Origin: Symbiodinium kawagutii
Lineage: Eukaryota > Sar > Dinophyceae > Suessiales > Symbiodiniaceae
DNA length: 64,000 nt
NCBI GenBank assembly: GCA_009767595.1
Contig: VSDK01017489.1
Location: forward strand, 118,185 to 182,184
Reading direction: 5' to 3'
Below are positions 20,277-31,144 of the stretch, piece after piece. Within the stretch, counting starts at the first letter, position 1; every line of letters starts with the position of its first letter. The translations under genes were made by a program, and so were the position numbers. The notes under the pieces are model-generated. The model was given only the letters and a program-made list of their open reading frames with translations. It was not told where the DNA came from and ran no database searches.

Positions 20277-20430
20277 ATGTTCCAAGCCAGAACAAGTGAG
20301 TGGCGCCACAACTAAGCCAGTCGCAGGCATCGTTCCAATGGTGAACCCTGGGATGACTACCCCCAGCCATAAAGCTGCACTGGACATCCGAAAGCTCTGG
20401 TTACGGGCAGACCTTATGAATTGGCATACA
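20277..20430 (+). other. Candidate exon next to a family A pair
   Basis: TTGCTGCCAG precedes 20277. The frame reads CSKPEQVSGATTKPVAGIVP then MTTPSHKAALDIRKLWLRAD and runs to the family A element at 20433. An internal AAGTGAGT (20293-20300) is a competing donor-like site. Confidence 0.33.
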
Positions 20431-20432
20431 TA

Positions 20433-20535
20433 TGGAGGTTTCTTAGAATAGGGAACCCCTAAAAATGGCTGGTTTATTACTATAAATGATTATTAATGGA
20501 TGATTTGGGGGTACCCCTATTTTGAGAAACCACCA
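20433..20535 (+). mobile_element. Family A element
   Basis: TGGAGGTTTCTTAGAATAGG to TTTTGAGAAACCACCA, flanked by TA on both sides. Near-consensus middle. Confidence 0.82.
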
Positions 20536-20540
20536 TATAA

Positions 20541-20645
20541 GGGTTTCTCCAGGCAGAGGGGAACCCACAAATCATACTTGACGATAACCATTTATGATAA
20601 TAAACCATCCATGTTTGGGTCCCTATTTTGAGAACCCCCCACAGA
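20541..20645 (-). mobile_element. Family A element, inverted and 5 bp from the previous copy
   Basis: Reverse-orientation middle (CAAATCAT then AATAAACCATCCATG). Together with the copy at 20433 it forms a head-to-head pair that could extrude as a large cruciform. Confidence 0.72.
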
Positions 20646-21067
20646 TGGTTACACACAGACGTACCCCTACAATCCATGCCATTTATATACAGATCTATAA
20701 TGCACGCTTTCTTCGGAATATGGTTCTACTTATCTATTGTTGCATAACCATATAATATATGATATATGAATCTATGCCTAATCGATGACTGTGGATCGAA
20801 ACAACCCACTGAAGTGGAGCTGAGGTTGCAATGTGAGCGCATTTTGCAAGGAATACTTTCCATATTTGGCTGAAGCCTCAGGGGGAAGCTGGTGTTTTGT
20901 GTGCTGCTGAATGATGATTCACCATGATTCTTCACGGGGAATTTGGTTCATGATAGTCAATGACAATTGATACTGAGATTGATCATTGATAATGATTTGC
21001 TCCGGCTGTTCCATGGTGCGCAATCATGGTTGAAAATGAGATCATTGCTGATGGTAAAGGTTGATAC

Positions 21068-21168
21068 TGGTGTTTCTCAAAATAGGGGACCCTCCAAGTC
21101 ATCCTTTCCTTCCCACTTATAGTAATGAACCAACCATTTTGGGAGACCCCTATTTTGAGAAACCACCA
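21068..21168 (-). mobile_element. Family A element
   Basis: TGGTGTTTCTCAAAATAGGG to CTATTTTGAGAAACCACCA with AGTAATGAACCAACCATTTT inside. The flanking dinucleotides differ. Confidence 0.75.
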
Positions 21169-21739
21169 TATGGTGGACAATCACTGGGACCATGTTGGAC
21201 TCTCCTTGGTTTTGTTGACATTGCCCCCACGTGTTGTCACCCAGTGATGCCGAAGGAAACTTGAACGAACAACTGGAGCAGGCCACTGTTATTCAGCTCA
21301 TGACCGAGCTGGTTCTGCCCATCAATGCTTCGACTGATCGTTGGGAACGGCTGAGCCAGTACTAAAGAATAATAGTAGCTCAGTGGCTAAGAAAGGGTTC
21401 ATTGTTGGTTCCGTCATTTAACAAGTATTGCGAGGAACCACTTAATTGAACGCATGCATGTTTACTAGTTCATTCTCAACAACTATTTCAGTGGTTAATG
21501 ATCAAGATGGCCACTGATGAAGCATGGATAAGAGAGGTTCAATCACCACAATAGTTCAAACATCCGTGTTCAATAACCTTTACAACGATTGAAAGATAAT
21601 TCAATCGTGCTTACTCATAGGAGTGAGAAACCATTTCTCTTGTTTTCGCAACGCTGATAGTTTTGTGATGATGATTTAGGTGTGGCAACATATGTAGCAG
21701 CTTGCGACTGTAGAACATTGAATCACGCAGCTGTTGAGC

Positions 21740-23134
21740 ATGGTTGAAATTGGGATGGTTTATTCACCCCAAATGTTCCCAGTTGAGCGCATGTCCGCGT
21801 GGAAGTCTGCAAGTCAAAGGAGTTCAGACAGTTGTGAAAATGATCCTGGCGGGAGGCTGAAAAAAACGGATTTTCACGACAAGCTAAAGGAATTGGTGAA
21901 GCAAAGACGTCCCGAGCAAATTGTTGAAGCATTTACCATTCTGCCAGAAAATCTGAGTTTTTGCTTGACTGGGCAAGACTTCACAGTCGGAGTGTCAACT
22001 TGCAACAAGCTGAAGTTTTGGCAACACGCATGTTGCGTTTTCAATGCAATGACAAGGGCTAAGGTTCGTCCTGATGCCATTAGCTACAATGCTGGCATTA
22101 GTGCTTGCGAGAAGGGTGGTCAATGGCAGCAGGCAGTGTCGTTGTTTGAAGCAATGCTCGGGGCCAAGGTCCTTCCTACCGTTATTAGCTACAATGCGAG
22201 CATCAGTGCATGCGGCAAGGGTGGTCAATGGCAGGGGGCACTGATGCTGTTCGAGGACATGCTCGGGTCAAAGATTTGTCCGACAGTTATTAGCTACAAT
22301 GCCGGCATCAGTGCTTGCGAGAAGGGTGGTCAATTTCAGCGGGCACTGAGGTTGTTTGAGACAATGCTCGAGGCGAATGTCAGTCCTACCGTTGTTAGCT
22401 GCAGTGCCGTCATCAGTGCATGCGTGAAGGGTGGTGAATGGCAGCAGGCCCTGACGTTGTTTGAGGCAATGCATGCGGCCGAGGTCAGTCCCGACGTCTT
22501 TAGCTACAGTGCCGTCATCAGTGCATGTGAGAAGGGTGGTCAATGGCTGCAGGTATTGACGTTGTTTGAGGCAATGCATGTGGCCGAGGTCAGTCCTGAC
22601 GTCATTTGCTACAGTGCCGTCATCAGTGCATGCGAGAAGGGTGGTCAATGGCAGCAAGCAGTGTCGTTGTTGGAAGCAATGCTCGGGGCCCAGGTCCGTC
22701 CTAACGTCATTAGCTACAATGCTGGCATCAGTGCTTGCGAGAAGGGTGGACAATGGCAGCAGGCAGTGTCGTTGTTTGAAGCAATGCTCGGGGCCAAGGT
22801 CCTTCCTACCGTTATTAGCTACAATGCGAGCATCAGTGCATGTGAGAAGGGTGGTCAATGGCAGGAGGCATTGATGCTGTTCGAGGACATGCTGCGATCA
22901 AAGCTTTGTCCGACAGTTATTAGCTACAATGCCAGCATCAGTGCTTGCGAGAAGGGTGGTCAATTTCAGCGGGCACTGAGGTTGTTTGAGGCAATGCTCG
23001 AGGCGACTGTCAGTCCTACCGTTGTTAGCTACAGTGCCGTCATTAATGCATGCGAGAAGTTTGGTCAATGGCAGCAGGCGCAGTCGTTGTTTGAGGCAAT
23101 GTCTCATGACCTAGAAAGCTTGTTTGGGCTGTAA
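21740..23134 (+). CDS. Pentatricopeptide repeat (PPR) protein
   Basis: A 464-residue intronless protein. Residues 1-112 are a charged N-terminus with one degenerate repeat (VGVSTCNKLKFWQHACCVF). From residue 113 there are ten PPR units of exactly 35 residues, consensus VISYNAGISACEKGGQW then QALSLFEAM and a C-terminal PT, PD or PN. The protein ends soon after the tenth unit, with no editing or endonuclease domain. PPR proteins bind organelle RNA one base per repeat, and dinoflagellates encode many. No convincing targeting peptide is visible, and the first exon may be missing. ATG 21740 is the first in frame after TGA 21719-21721. Units 1-3 and 7-9 are near-duplicates. A role in chloroplast or mitochondrial RNA processing is inference from the family. 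Confidence 0.9.
   Translation: MVEIGMVYSPQMFPVERMSAWKSASQRSSDSCENDPGGRLKKTDFHDKLKELVKQRRPEQIVEAFTILPENLSFCLTGQDFTVGVSTCNKLKFWQHACCVFNAMTRAKVRPDAISYNAGISACEKGGQWQQAVSLFEAMLGAKVLPTVISYNASISACGKGGQWQGALMLFEDMLGSKICPTVISYNAGISACEKGGQFQRALRLFETMLEANVSPTVVSCSAVISACVKGGEWQQALTLFEAMHAAEVSPDVFSYSAVISACEKGGQWLQVLTLFEAMHVAEVSPDVICYSAVISACEKGGQWQQAVSLLEAMLGAQVRPNVISYNAGISACEKGGQWQQAVSLFEAMLGAKVLPTVISYNASISACEKGGQWQEALMLFEDMLRSKLCPTVISYNASISACEKGGQFQRALRLFEAMLEATVSPTVVSYSAVINACEKFGQWQQAQSLFEAMSHDLESLFGL
22076..23131 (+). repeat. 105-bp PPR-coding tandem array, 10 units
   Basis: Unit n starts at 22076 + 105(n-1). The 315-bp block of units 1-3 (22076-22390) recurs as units 7-9 (22706-23020) with few changes. 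Units 4-6 form a distinct middle set with HAAEVSPD- or HVAEVSPD-type ends. Confidence 0.92.
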
Positions 23135-23350
23135 GGACATTTGTCACTGTAGCCTGAACGGATATTTGGTTCAAACATGGCATGCTGCCATGCCTGGAAG
23201 TTGTTTCTTCAGCAGGCGGAACCACGCAGAGGGAGCAGTTCAACGTATTTGCTGCAGTGGTGGCTGTCCGGAACAGCAGCAGAACGTTTGGAAATCATTC
23301 CGAGATTCGGTGGCATCGTGGTGATAGGAAGTCACGTCAAGTGACGGTCA

Positions 23351-23373
23351 TGCCCTATTTTGAGAAACCACCA
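23351..23373. mobile_element. Family A terminal fragment
   Basis: CCCTATTTTGAGAAACCACCA remains from one end of a family A element. The rest is gone. Confidence 0.55.
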
Positions 23374-23515
23374 TGTTCTGACTTAAACGCTCAGACTTTT
23401 CTCGGAGCTTCGAAGGCCAGTGATTGTCACCTCATTGGTGCTCAATCAGATTTTGTCGCCACCGATGAAGCCAGGCACGGCACGGGTCGCTTGGAACCCT
23501 CGCTGTTTGTCAAAA

Positions 23516-23577
23516 TGTCTACACTGCGTTGGATGACAAGCTGAAAATTTCAAATTGTCATCCGCGCAGTGTAGACA
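23516..23577 (+). repeat. Long imperfect hairpin
   Basis: TGTCTACACTGCG plus GGATGACAA (23516-23539) pairs with TTGTCATCC plus GCAGTGTAGACA (23555-23577) around a 15-base loop. It lies about 400 bp after the PPR gene. It could be a transcript fold or a decayed element. Confidence 0.8.
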
Positions 23578-23738
23578 TGTTGACGGGTTTGGCTCGAAGT
23601 AGCTTGCACAGCAGGCCAATATCAGATAGAGTTCTCCTGAAAATGGGTTCCTGTTTTGTTTTCGTGACTCTCAATGCGTTACGGAGCAGTTTTGTAGCAT
23701 CTGTCTTTTTACCTGTTGGTTGGTCATGATGGTGGTCG

Positions 23739-23760
23739 TGGTTCGAACATGTTCGAACCA
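23739..23760 (+). repeat. Perfect 22-bp palindrome
   Basis: The arm TGGTTCGAACA is followed directly by its reverse complement. It could be a binding site for a dimeric factor or chance. Confidence 0.85.
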
Positions 23761-23779
23761 ATCCCTCGGGACTTGGGAT

Positions 23780-24430
23780 GGATTAACAAACCCTACAATA
23801 CGATCTAATTCCTGAAATGCTACATACTCATACCCATACTGTAGGGGCTGTAGGGAGCTTATGCGAACCATAGTTTTTATGCAGAACACTAGGTTGAAAC
23901 CAAAGGTTAAGAGTTGAAGCTAGGCCCGTCTCTGCACCTGAACGATACACCTGCGGATGGGGGTTCACAATAGAAAACTCTGGTATATAGCAATGGGTTG
24001 TTGCCTGTCATGTCACTATTCTTGGTCAAATTTGATGATGTACGGTGGGCAATTTCCATATGCAGGATGAGAACACTTGGAAATTTGTTGATGGGTTTGT
24101 CGTTGTCGTACTCATCGTTGATTGGGCTGGTTAGTGGGATACATGTATGTGCATATGTAAAAGTATAGACATAATGTGGTCCCATGTAATACACAACCAA
24201 CCAGCATGTCTTGTAATTGTTGCTTATTGTTGGTCACTCTTATTGGTGGTTTCAAATGTTTTTATCAACAATCTGTGGAATGATTATCTATCCAATTGGC
24301 TGTGTTTGTTTGGGATGGGGCGACTAAGCAATGCCAGACTTGATGTTTTTGGTCACAAAAGGTGCAACAATAAGACCATTAGGGAACCACTATTCACATC
24401 GATTATCATTGATTATTGGTTATAACCAGT
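23780..24430. other. No gene recognised
   Basis: Short frames only, up to 97 codons on - at 23907-24200. Moderately AT-rich with no clear repeat. Confidence 0.4.
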
Positions 24431-25136
24431 ACTTCAGCATTAGCATACCCATTGGACACCCATCAGTTATACACATAAATATCTAGTAAACATCAGTTAC
24501 AACAGAAGTTTTCTGTATGGTTGAAGCTATCACCAGTAATAACAACACGATCATTGGTTGACCACTAGTAATTTCAAATTATCAGTGGTGATAATCGTAA
24601 CAACCAGAATAGCCATTCTTTTATAACAGTTATAATCATTACTGTAATAATCATAAGACCATTGTTTACAACCATAAATTATAACCATTAATAACCATTC
24701 GTAATCACCAATGATTATCATTATTAAACCACAAGATCATTGACAACCATGATCAGCCAACACCAGTATTAGCAACATATTAGTGAGCTATCATCCGATT
24801 ACATAACCATTAACTGTGATCAACCATGAAGAATCCACTATAGACCGTTATTCGATTACAGAATCCGATGAAATATAACCATGATCCGATGAAATATAAC
24901 CACCGGTTCTCAATATATATGGCTTTTTAGATTTGCTTAATAACCACTGGTTTTTAATATATATATATATACATATATATATATAATCGGATGACCACTG
25001 GTCATTATAACCACTGGTTATTAATATATATATATGGCTTATATAACCACAATCCGATCATATAACCATTAACTGTGATTAACCACTGGTTATACATTAG
25101 GATAATATAACCATTAGTTTCACTGCTTATTAATAA
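24430..25136 (+). repeat. A/C-biased tract of repeated AACCATTA
   Basis: Many copies of TAACCATTA, AACCACTGG and ATCATTAT, with (TA)n runs at about 24950-24985 and 25022-25035. There is no open frame of note. It lies directly before the exon-like island at 25137. Confidence 0.7.
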
Positions 25137-25307
25137 CCGGTGCAACCACCCCTGGGCGCGGCTCACGTTGCACCGCTTGGCTTCACTGAGATCGCTGGCC
25201 ACGAGGTGCCCTTGCATTCGTCATGGTCTTCGCCTGGGTGGCGCAGTGGCCCACCAGGTGCGCAGGCAGAGGATGGTTCACGCCAGGGGATTGAGTTGGG
25301 TACATAG
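25137..25307 (+). other. Candidate exon between complementary AT-rich arms
   Basis: A 56-codon frame, GC-rich, ending TAG 25305-25307. It reads GAAHVAPLGFTEIAGHEVPL then SGPPGAQAEDGSRQGIEL. The DNA changes sharply from A/C-rich to GC-rich to G/T-rich. The antisense frame (25005-25217) is also open over half of it. Confidence 0.35.
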
Positions 25308-25600
25308 ATGGGGATCAGTTCATGATGGTTAGGGGCACTTAATGATGGTTAATGGCAGCTAATGATGGTTACTGATGGTGAATAGTAGTTGTTAATGATA
25401 GTGCATCCTGAATAACAATGATAGTGTATGGTTGGGGATAGATGATAGGAGGGTTTATCTTAGATGGTGAATAGTTAATGATGGGTAGTGATGATGGTTA
25501 GTAGATGTTAAAAGTGAACGATGGTTAAGGGCAATGATAGACAACTGGGGGTAGACTATCTAAAGATGGACAACAGTGTATAGATGGTTATTCTATATTG
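25308..25600 (+). repeat. G/T-biased tract of repeated GATGGTTA
   Basis: Repeated TAATGATGGTTA, GATGGTGAATAG and relatives, complementary in composition to the tract at 24430-25136. Confidence 0.7.
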
Positions 25601-25983
25601 CATAAAGCATCATCAACTTGGATCTAGGTGATGGTCATGGATTATACACTTGGATATACTTGGATGTGCATCCTGACTTTGTATTGGCACATCCTGATTA
25701 AAGATTATGTTTTTTTCTTTTTTCCAGCATTGGATCATTGAATGACGAACTAGTTACATTTAGTTACTAGTGCATTGTCAAGGACATGATGTCGATATCC
25801 ATCTATGCATGGTGCCTGAACCCATTGGTTTCCGTGCAGATTCCCAATAGTAAGTGCAGATTCCCAATAGTAAGTTGTTTTTTTCCAGAACTTTCAAACG
25901 ATTATGACACTATGTGATTTGACATGCTATAACATTACGAGATGATCTGCGACGTAATGTGATGTATGGTATGATATGTACTA

Positions 25984-26094
25984 TCCATCTACCTATATAC
26001 CTACCTATCTACCTATCGACCTACAAATCCATCCGTCCGTCCGTCCATCCATCCGTCCGTCCGTCCGTCCGTCCATCCATCCATCCATCCATCA
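25984..26094 (+). repeat. Tetranucleotide array ATCC / GTCC / TACC
   Basis: TACC-type units grade into CCATCCGTCCGTCC and end in (ATCC)n. A (TA)n run follows at about 26114-26133. Confidence 0.85.
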
Positions 26095-26476
26095 CGCATG
26101 AATTATATACTGGTATATATATATATATATATGGCTGTGCATTTATGCCAAACATATCACGAAGTTCTGCCTTTCAAGTCTTAAATAGATGTAAAAAGTT
26201 GTATATTTATGTTTGTACCAATACACTATATAATTTGCCCTTTCATCTTCTTCACCAGTATATGGACACATGTGACTACAATTCACATTGTATATGTTTT
26301 CAAGCATATCATGGAATATGCATATCTACTCCACGTGCATTACTTGGATGTGCACCCCCACTTAGTGACTGATTATCAACCATGTTACAGGGGTTGGTTC
26401 AGCTGCCTTATAGGGTAACCATTGCTTTACCATCTGAGGGAAGTGACTGCAACTGCACATCCGGCTGTACATCGCT

Positions 26477-26530
26477 TTTCCCTCTGGTAAACAAACCTGG
26501 AAGCCAAAGCAATCACCATTTGTAGAGAGT
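26477..26530 (+). mobile_element. Family E-like fragment
   Basis: TTTTCCCTCTGGTAAACAAA then CCTGG matches the family E left end. ACCATTGCTTTACCATCTGA at 26419 may belong to the opposite arm. The boundary is unclear. Confidence 0.4.
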
Positions 26531-26615
26531 GCTACCCTGTGAGGGCTCAATTTGTTTTGGGCAAACCAGCTGTAAATGGCTGAGATTTTCCATGTCCATG
26601 TCAATTTACAACTTT

Positions 26616-26721
26616 CTGGTGGTTTGATTGATTTTTTTTGGTCTCCCCAGTATTAACAAATGGTTGGTTGGTTCGTTGACTCGCGCATATTTTTCATCGG
26701 GGTGGTTCAACCACCAACCAG
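26616..26721 (+). mobile_element. Family C element
   Basis: CTGGTGGTTTGATTG at the left, ATGGTTGGTTGGTTCGTTGA inside, and GTGGTTCAACCACCAACCAG at the right. Confidence 0.7.
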
Positions 26722-26800
26722 TAATTATCATGAATTACAACCATTATAAACCATTCTTAGCTGTTATCAAGCACTAGTTAACCACTAGTTCAACGTAGGT

Positions 26801-26834
26801 TGTAGGGGTGGTTCGACCACCAACCAGTAATTAT
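26801..26834 (+). repeat. Duplicate of the C element's right end
   Basis: GGGGTGGTTCGACCACCAAC, then CAGTAATTAT, repeats the sequence at 26700-26729 with one change about 105 bp downstream. Confidence 0.65.
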
Positions 26835-27126
26835 GGTGGTTTCTATCGGGTTTATGGCCATTGATAATAGTTACTAGTAATATTGATATACTTAATTACG
26901 TACGGCATTATAACCAGCCATTGTTGTACAACCATCCGTGATGCTTATTCAGCATAATTTAATACACCTACTAAGATCATTGATTATAACTCTGCTGAGT
27001 AATGATTAACCATTCTTAAGCCATTATTAACTAATCATTACTAACTATGATCATAACCAATTAACCATTATTAAGCCATTACCCTGGTGGTTATAACCAT
27101 CACCGACCATCACCCTGTCGCCATAA
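26835..27126 (+). repeat. A/C-biased arm before an island
   Basis: TTAACCATTATTAAGCC, TATAACCATCACC and similar. Candidate intron 3' region or left arm of a fold-back. Confidence 0.6.
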
Positions 27127-27288
27127 CTTGAGACGTGCGATCCATCGAGATGTGAGGACCTTGAGCGATCCCGTGCCCTGGTGCTGGAATCGGCAAGTCT
27201 TCAACCAGTCACTGGGCAGCCAGCAATCGCCGGTGGAAGAAACGCGGCGGTGGTTTTCGTGATGCGACCAGAGTGGTCCAGGACCTAA
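27127..27288 (+). other. Candidate exon between complementary arms
   Basis: A 53-codon frame open from after TAA (27124-27126) to TAA 27286-27288. It reads SRALVLESASLQPVTGQPA then AGGRNAAVVFVMRPEWSRT. GC-rich, with no family match. A second + frame is also open. Confidence 0.35.
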
Positions 27289-27800
27289 GAATGGTATTTT
27301 TAAGTGGTTCAGGATGGAGTGGTTAAGTTAAGAATGCTTGATGAGGGGTTATATTGATGGTAAAGTATAATGAGGGTTCGTGATTATGATGGTTAGATGA
27401 TGGTCAAGGAGGGTTATACTTGCTTGATGTTTGTTGATCATTGATGATGGTTGAAGATGGAGTCGCGAAGTTCAGGATGCTTAGGAGTGGTTAAGGATTC
27501 TTACATTTGATATTTGTTTATCATTGATACTGCTTTTAAACTGTTAAGGATGGTTAGGAATGGTCAATGATTCTTATAGCTGATATTTGTTGATTATTGA
27601 TATATCAGCGGAAGGTCCCATGATGGTCAATGATATTTGATAGCGCTGTTGGCAGTTTTGACATTCGTTTCACCTCAGAGGTTCAATATTGATAAAAGAT
27701 ACTTGCCGATCATTGATATGTTCATTGATGGTTGATGATGGTTCAGAATGTTTGATACTGGTTGATAGCAATTGATAATTAAGGGTCAACGAACGATTGA
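27289..27800 (+). repeat. G/T-biased arm after the island
   Basis: Repeated GATGGTTA, AAGGATGGTTAGGAATGG and TTGTTGATCATTGATGATGG. Complementary in style to the tract before the island. No gene seen. Confidence 0.6.
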
Positions 27801-29118
27801 GACAACATGAGACAGGGTGAACAAAAATGGTGATGACCGGGTTGACAATGCTGAAAACAGTGATCGATACCTTTGATGGCTGAACACATGTTTACGATAT
27901 GCTTTGGTGTTGGTCACATGATGAACAGCGATCAACGTGTTTCATGTAGCATTGGCTACTGTCATAGTGATTGACAACAGGGGCAGCAATAAGAGGACCA
28001 TCGGTCCCATCGGTGCAGCATGGTTGGATGGAGTACGGATACACCCCAACTTGTTTCAGCTGAAAATGCTGGAACATTGGTTTCCTCTGAGAAAGGTTGA
28101 TTTAGAGGTTGTGATTTTTTTGTGCAGATATTGGAGAGTGTGTGGCACCAAGAAAGGAATTTAAGGTCAGCAACAAACAATACGTACAAGCCAGCTAGAT
28201 GCATGCACATGCATACATGCATGTACTCATACAAAAGGGAACATCACCAACATCACAGTGGTGAAAGTAAGGAAATCAACTGGTACATGCTCCGACATTT
28301 TGAGCAACAACCATTGCTTGTTGGTTCATGGTCCTCTTAAAAGCCATGTTTGACGATATTGCTTGAGCTTCATCTCCAAGCCATCCACTGGTCTCCGGTT
28401 GCCAGGACCATGTTTCCCGAGCTTCTCGGCTGCGAAGTTTGCTGCAAGAGGGATGGGAGGATTTCGCCCTTGGGATTTGTGTTTCACCCAGATTTTTCTT
28501 GGCTTCTCCAGGTGTTTAGCATATGGGTCCAGCCACCAACCATCCAACATTGCTGGGTGAACCCATCCAAACACTTCGACGGTTATGCGATGTGAATCCC
28601 CGGCGTTCCGGGTAGGGACCCTTGACCCATGACCAATGGAAGAACCACTGGGACGACTTCACTGCTGGATCTCCGGCACTCCACGCCAGGGGCGCTTTCG
28701 AGGTTCAGATATCATTGTGTCAGATGCCAAGATGGCGACTGCATTCGGATGCCCTGACCTTAGTCCTGATGATGCCCTTCTAGAAGCCTTGGCCCCATCA
28801 AGAATACACAAATGATTTGCAGAACCTAATCTGGCAGTTTCAGTCAGCTTTGGAGGGTAGTTCTTTTGTTTGCAAATGCGCAATGATGACTCAAACAGTA
28901 ATCATAGCAGATGCCATGGTCCCTTAGGGTTTTCCTCTTGACATTGTAGGGCAGCCGGTACATGGATCATGCATGGGGGTATGGTTTCACTGGATCATTG
29001 GAATCACGGGATTTTCCAGCAAAGAAAGCTCACTCAACGAGTTGATAGTCAACAAACAGATTCCCTTCCTGCAGATTTTCCCACCAACTCAATGATTGGT
29101 CCCAGTGGGTGAATTGGT

Positions 29119-29217
29119 GAACAACAACCACAACAACGACAACAACGACAACAACAACAACAACAACAACAACAACATAACAGCAACAACATAACAGCAA
29201 CAACAACAACAACAACC
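29119..29217 (+). repeat. CAA trinucleotide repeat
   Basis: (CAA)n interrupted by CCA, CGA and AACAT. The - strand reads as poly-Val or poly-Cys nonsense. Confidence 0.9.
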
Positions 29218-29462
29218 ATCACCCACACGTCTCCCCCGAAATTGAATAGATGTCCTACTCCACCTGGGTTCAAGTGGTAGGCTTCGGTCCTAGAGCTGCT
29301 GGGATGATGTTGACCACTAGCAGCGAAATGCCAGGTGCACTGGTCCAATCCTGACGCCCTGGGTGGTTCATCTTGCCATGGGATTTTTCTTCACACGGAG
29401 AGCCAAAAATGGTAGGGAGCAACGATGCTTAGCCATCCTGCACATCCTGGTGTACCCTGCAT

Positions 29463-29568
29463 GGGTGTTCCTCAAGTCTTAGCGGTACGCTCAGTTATCA
29501 TCCAACGTTAGCCATCCATAGTAATAAACTATCCATTTTGGGGGGTTGCTAATTTCAAGAAACACCCA
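29463..29568 (-). mobile_element. Family A element, diverged
   Basis: GGGTGTTCCTCAAGTC to TTTCAAGAAACACCCA with ATAGTAATAAACTATCCATT inside. Confidence 0.65.
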
Positions 29569-29573
29569 ATTGT

Positions 29574-29800
29574 TGGGGCTTGGTAGTATGAACCATCATC
29601 AACCATCATCTATCATCAATTATCATCAACCCTCATTTGTATAACCATTATTAAGCATAAAAATCAGCCATGATTTAATAGTTCATGATTAATCGTAATA
29701 ATGAATTGACCATTATCAACCATGAATTAGCCATGTATTCATCATCAACTACCATCATGAGCCATTCATCAGCCATCGCCTTCCATTGGTCATTTGGTCG
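29574..29800 (+). repeat. A/C-biased tract CATCATCAACCATCATC
   Basis: ATCATCAACC and ACCATTATTAAG units before the island at 29801. After the island, GATGATACTG and ATGATGGTTCATG follow. Confidence 0.55.
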
Positions 29801-29914
29801 ATGTCACAACCAGTGGGGCACCGGAGACCTTCGAGGTTTGACGAGATGCCGCAAGTGGAAAAGGCACTTGCCCCGGGGCGCCGGAAGATCGGAATCGCCG
29901 GGCGCAGTGCTTGA
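29801..29914 (+). other. Short open frame in a GC island
   Basis: 37 codons from ATG 29801 to TGA 29912-29914, including RPSRFDEMPQVEKALAPGRR then KIGIAGRSA. The two neighbouring frames are also open, so this reading is one of several. Confidence 0.22.
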
Positions 29915-30469
29915 CTTACAACCAGTGTTAAACAAGTGGTTGATGATACTGCTTGACTTATGATGGTTCATGATGTTTGGTTTACTTTGACTTAAGACTG
30001 CTAATGAATGGTCAAGTAAACAATAGTCCACTGATGATTCAACAGTGGCTGATGATGATTAAGCTGCCTGGTCAACAGAGGCTTGTGAAACAACCCATGA
30101 ACGCGCAGATACTCTTCACCAATCAGTGTCAGGACAGATTCTTCAACGGTTTTTCCAAACTGGTATGTAAAATCATCAGATTCCTGTGGGTGTTGACTGT
30201 AGGGCAAGATGTGCCACTGGCATCATGCGCTCAGGTCAGTTTTCGGATTTGTGAACAAGTGGGCTGGAGCTACAGCTGCTTGTCGTATGCTGCAGCGTTT
30301 GGGCCACCCCGGGCTTTGGTGCTCGCGTTGAAACGAAGGATTTGACTCTTTGGACTGGACATTCCTGGACAGCGATGGACAGTCAGCAGAAAACACGACA
30401 TGCGACAGCCCGTTTGACCATCGGATCTTGCTCGTTCAGAATGGTGCATCTGAGGTCAATGAGTCAATG

Positions 30470-31140
30470 ACTTTGAAAAAAAAAATAGAAAATCAATGAA
30501 TTGATTAAATTATACAAATATATAGAGTATTGTGATTATTTTAAATAACACATGTTGATGATATATAATGCATACAGTTACACAGTTGATTATGTGTTTT
30601 CAATACTCATATAGTTGCAGAATGTAAGCATGTTCATATGAGATAACTTGACTACGATATTACTTCATTTCCTTCGATATAATCAATACAGAATACATAA
30701 TCATATGGACTCGTATAGATATGACATTTCATTATATACCTTGATGTTTTTTACATATACCTGCATTGTGAACATTGCACATGTGGAATCTTTACACATT
30801 TTCAGGCATGGATACATTGTGTGCATATAGATTCAGATGTGACGTTTGAAAACTATTTTGCAATAAGTCAGCTACAAGAGGCGATTTGTTCCTGTAATAT
30901 TTAGTCATTTGCAAGGTACCAAATAAAATGTATGTATGATATGTGTAAAAAATATATATACCATTTACTTAATGTTATTCACATACTATTCTCACAAGTT
31001 TGTCAGACATCAATTTCAATCATGTTGACAGAAGTTGATGGCATACATGGGTATATATGGGTATATGTTATTACTGGTCTGAAAGCTTCAGGAACTGCAT
31101 ATCCATGTGTATTTGATTTCTTCGTAAGGTACGCATGAGT
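30470..31140. other. AT-rich, no gene recognised
   Basis: Starts with an A run at 30476 and is dominated by ATATA-type sequence. Only short chance frames. Confidence 0.5.
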
Positions 31141-31144
31141 TGTA

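Noticed and set aside
22268-22858. A 196-codon - strand frame over the PPR gene
   Set aside because: It is periodic at 105 bp and opposite a clear PPR protein.
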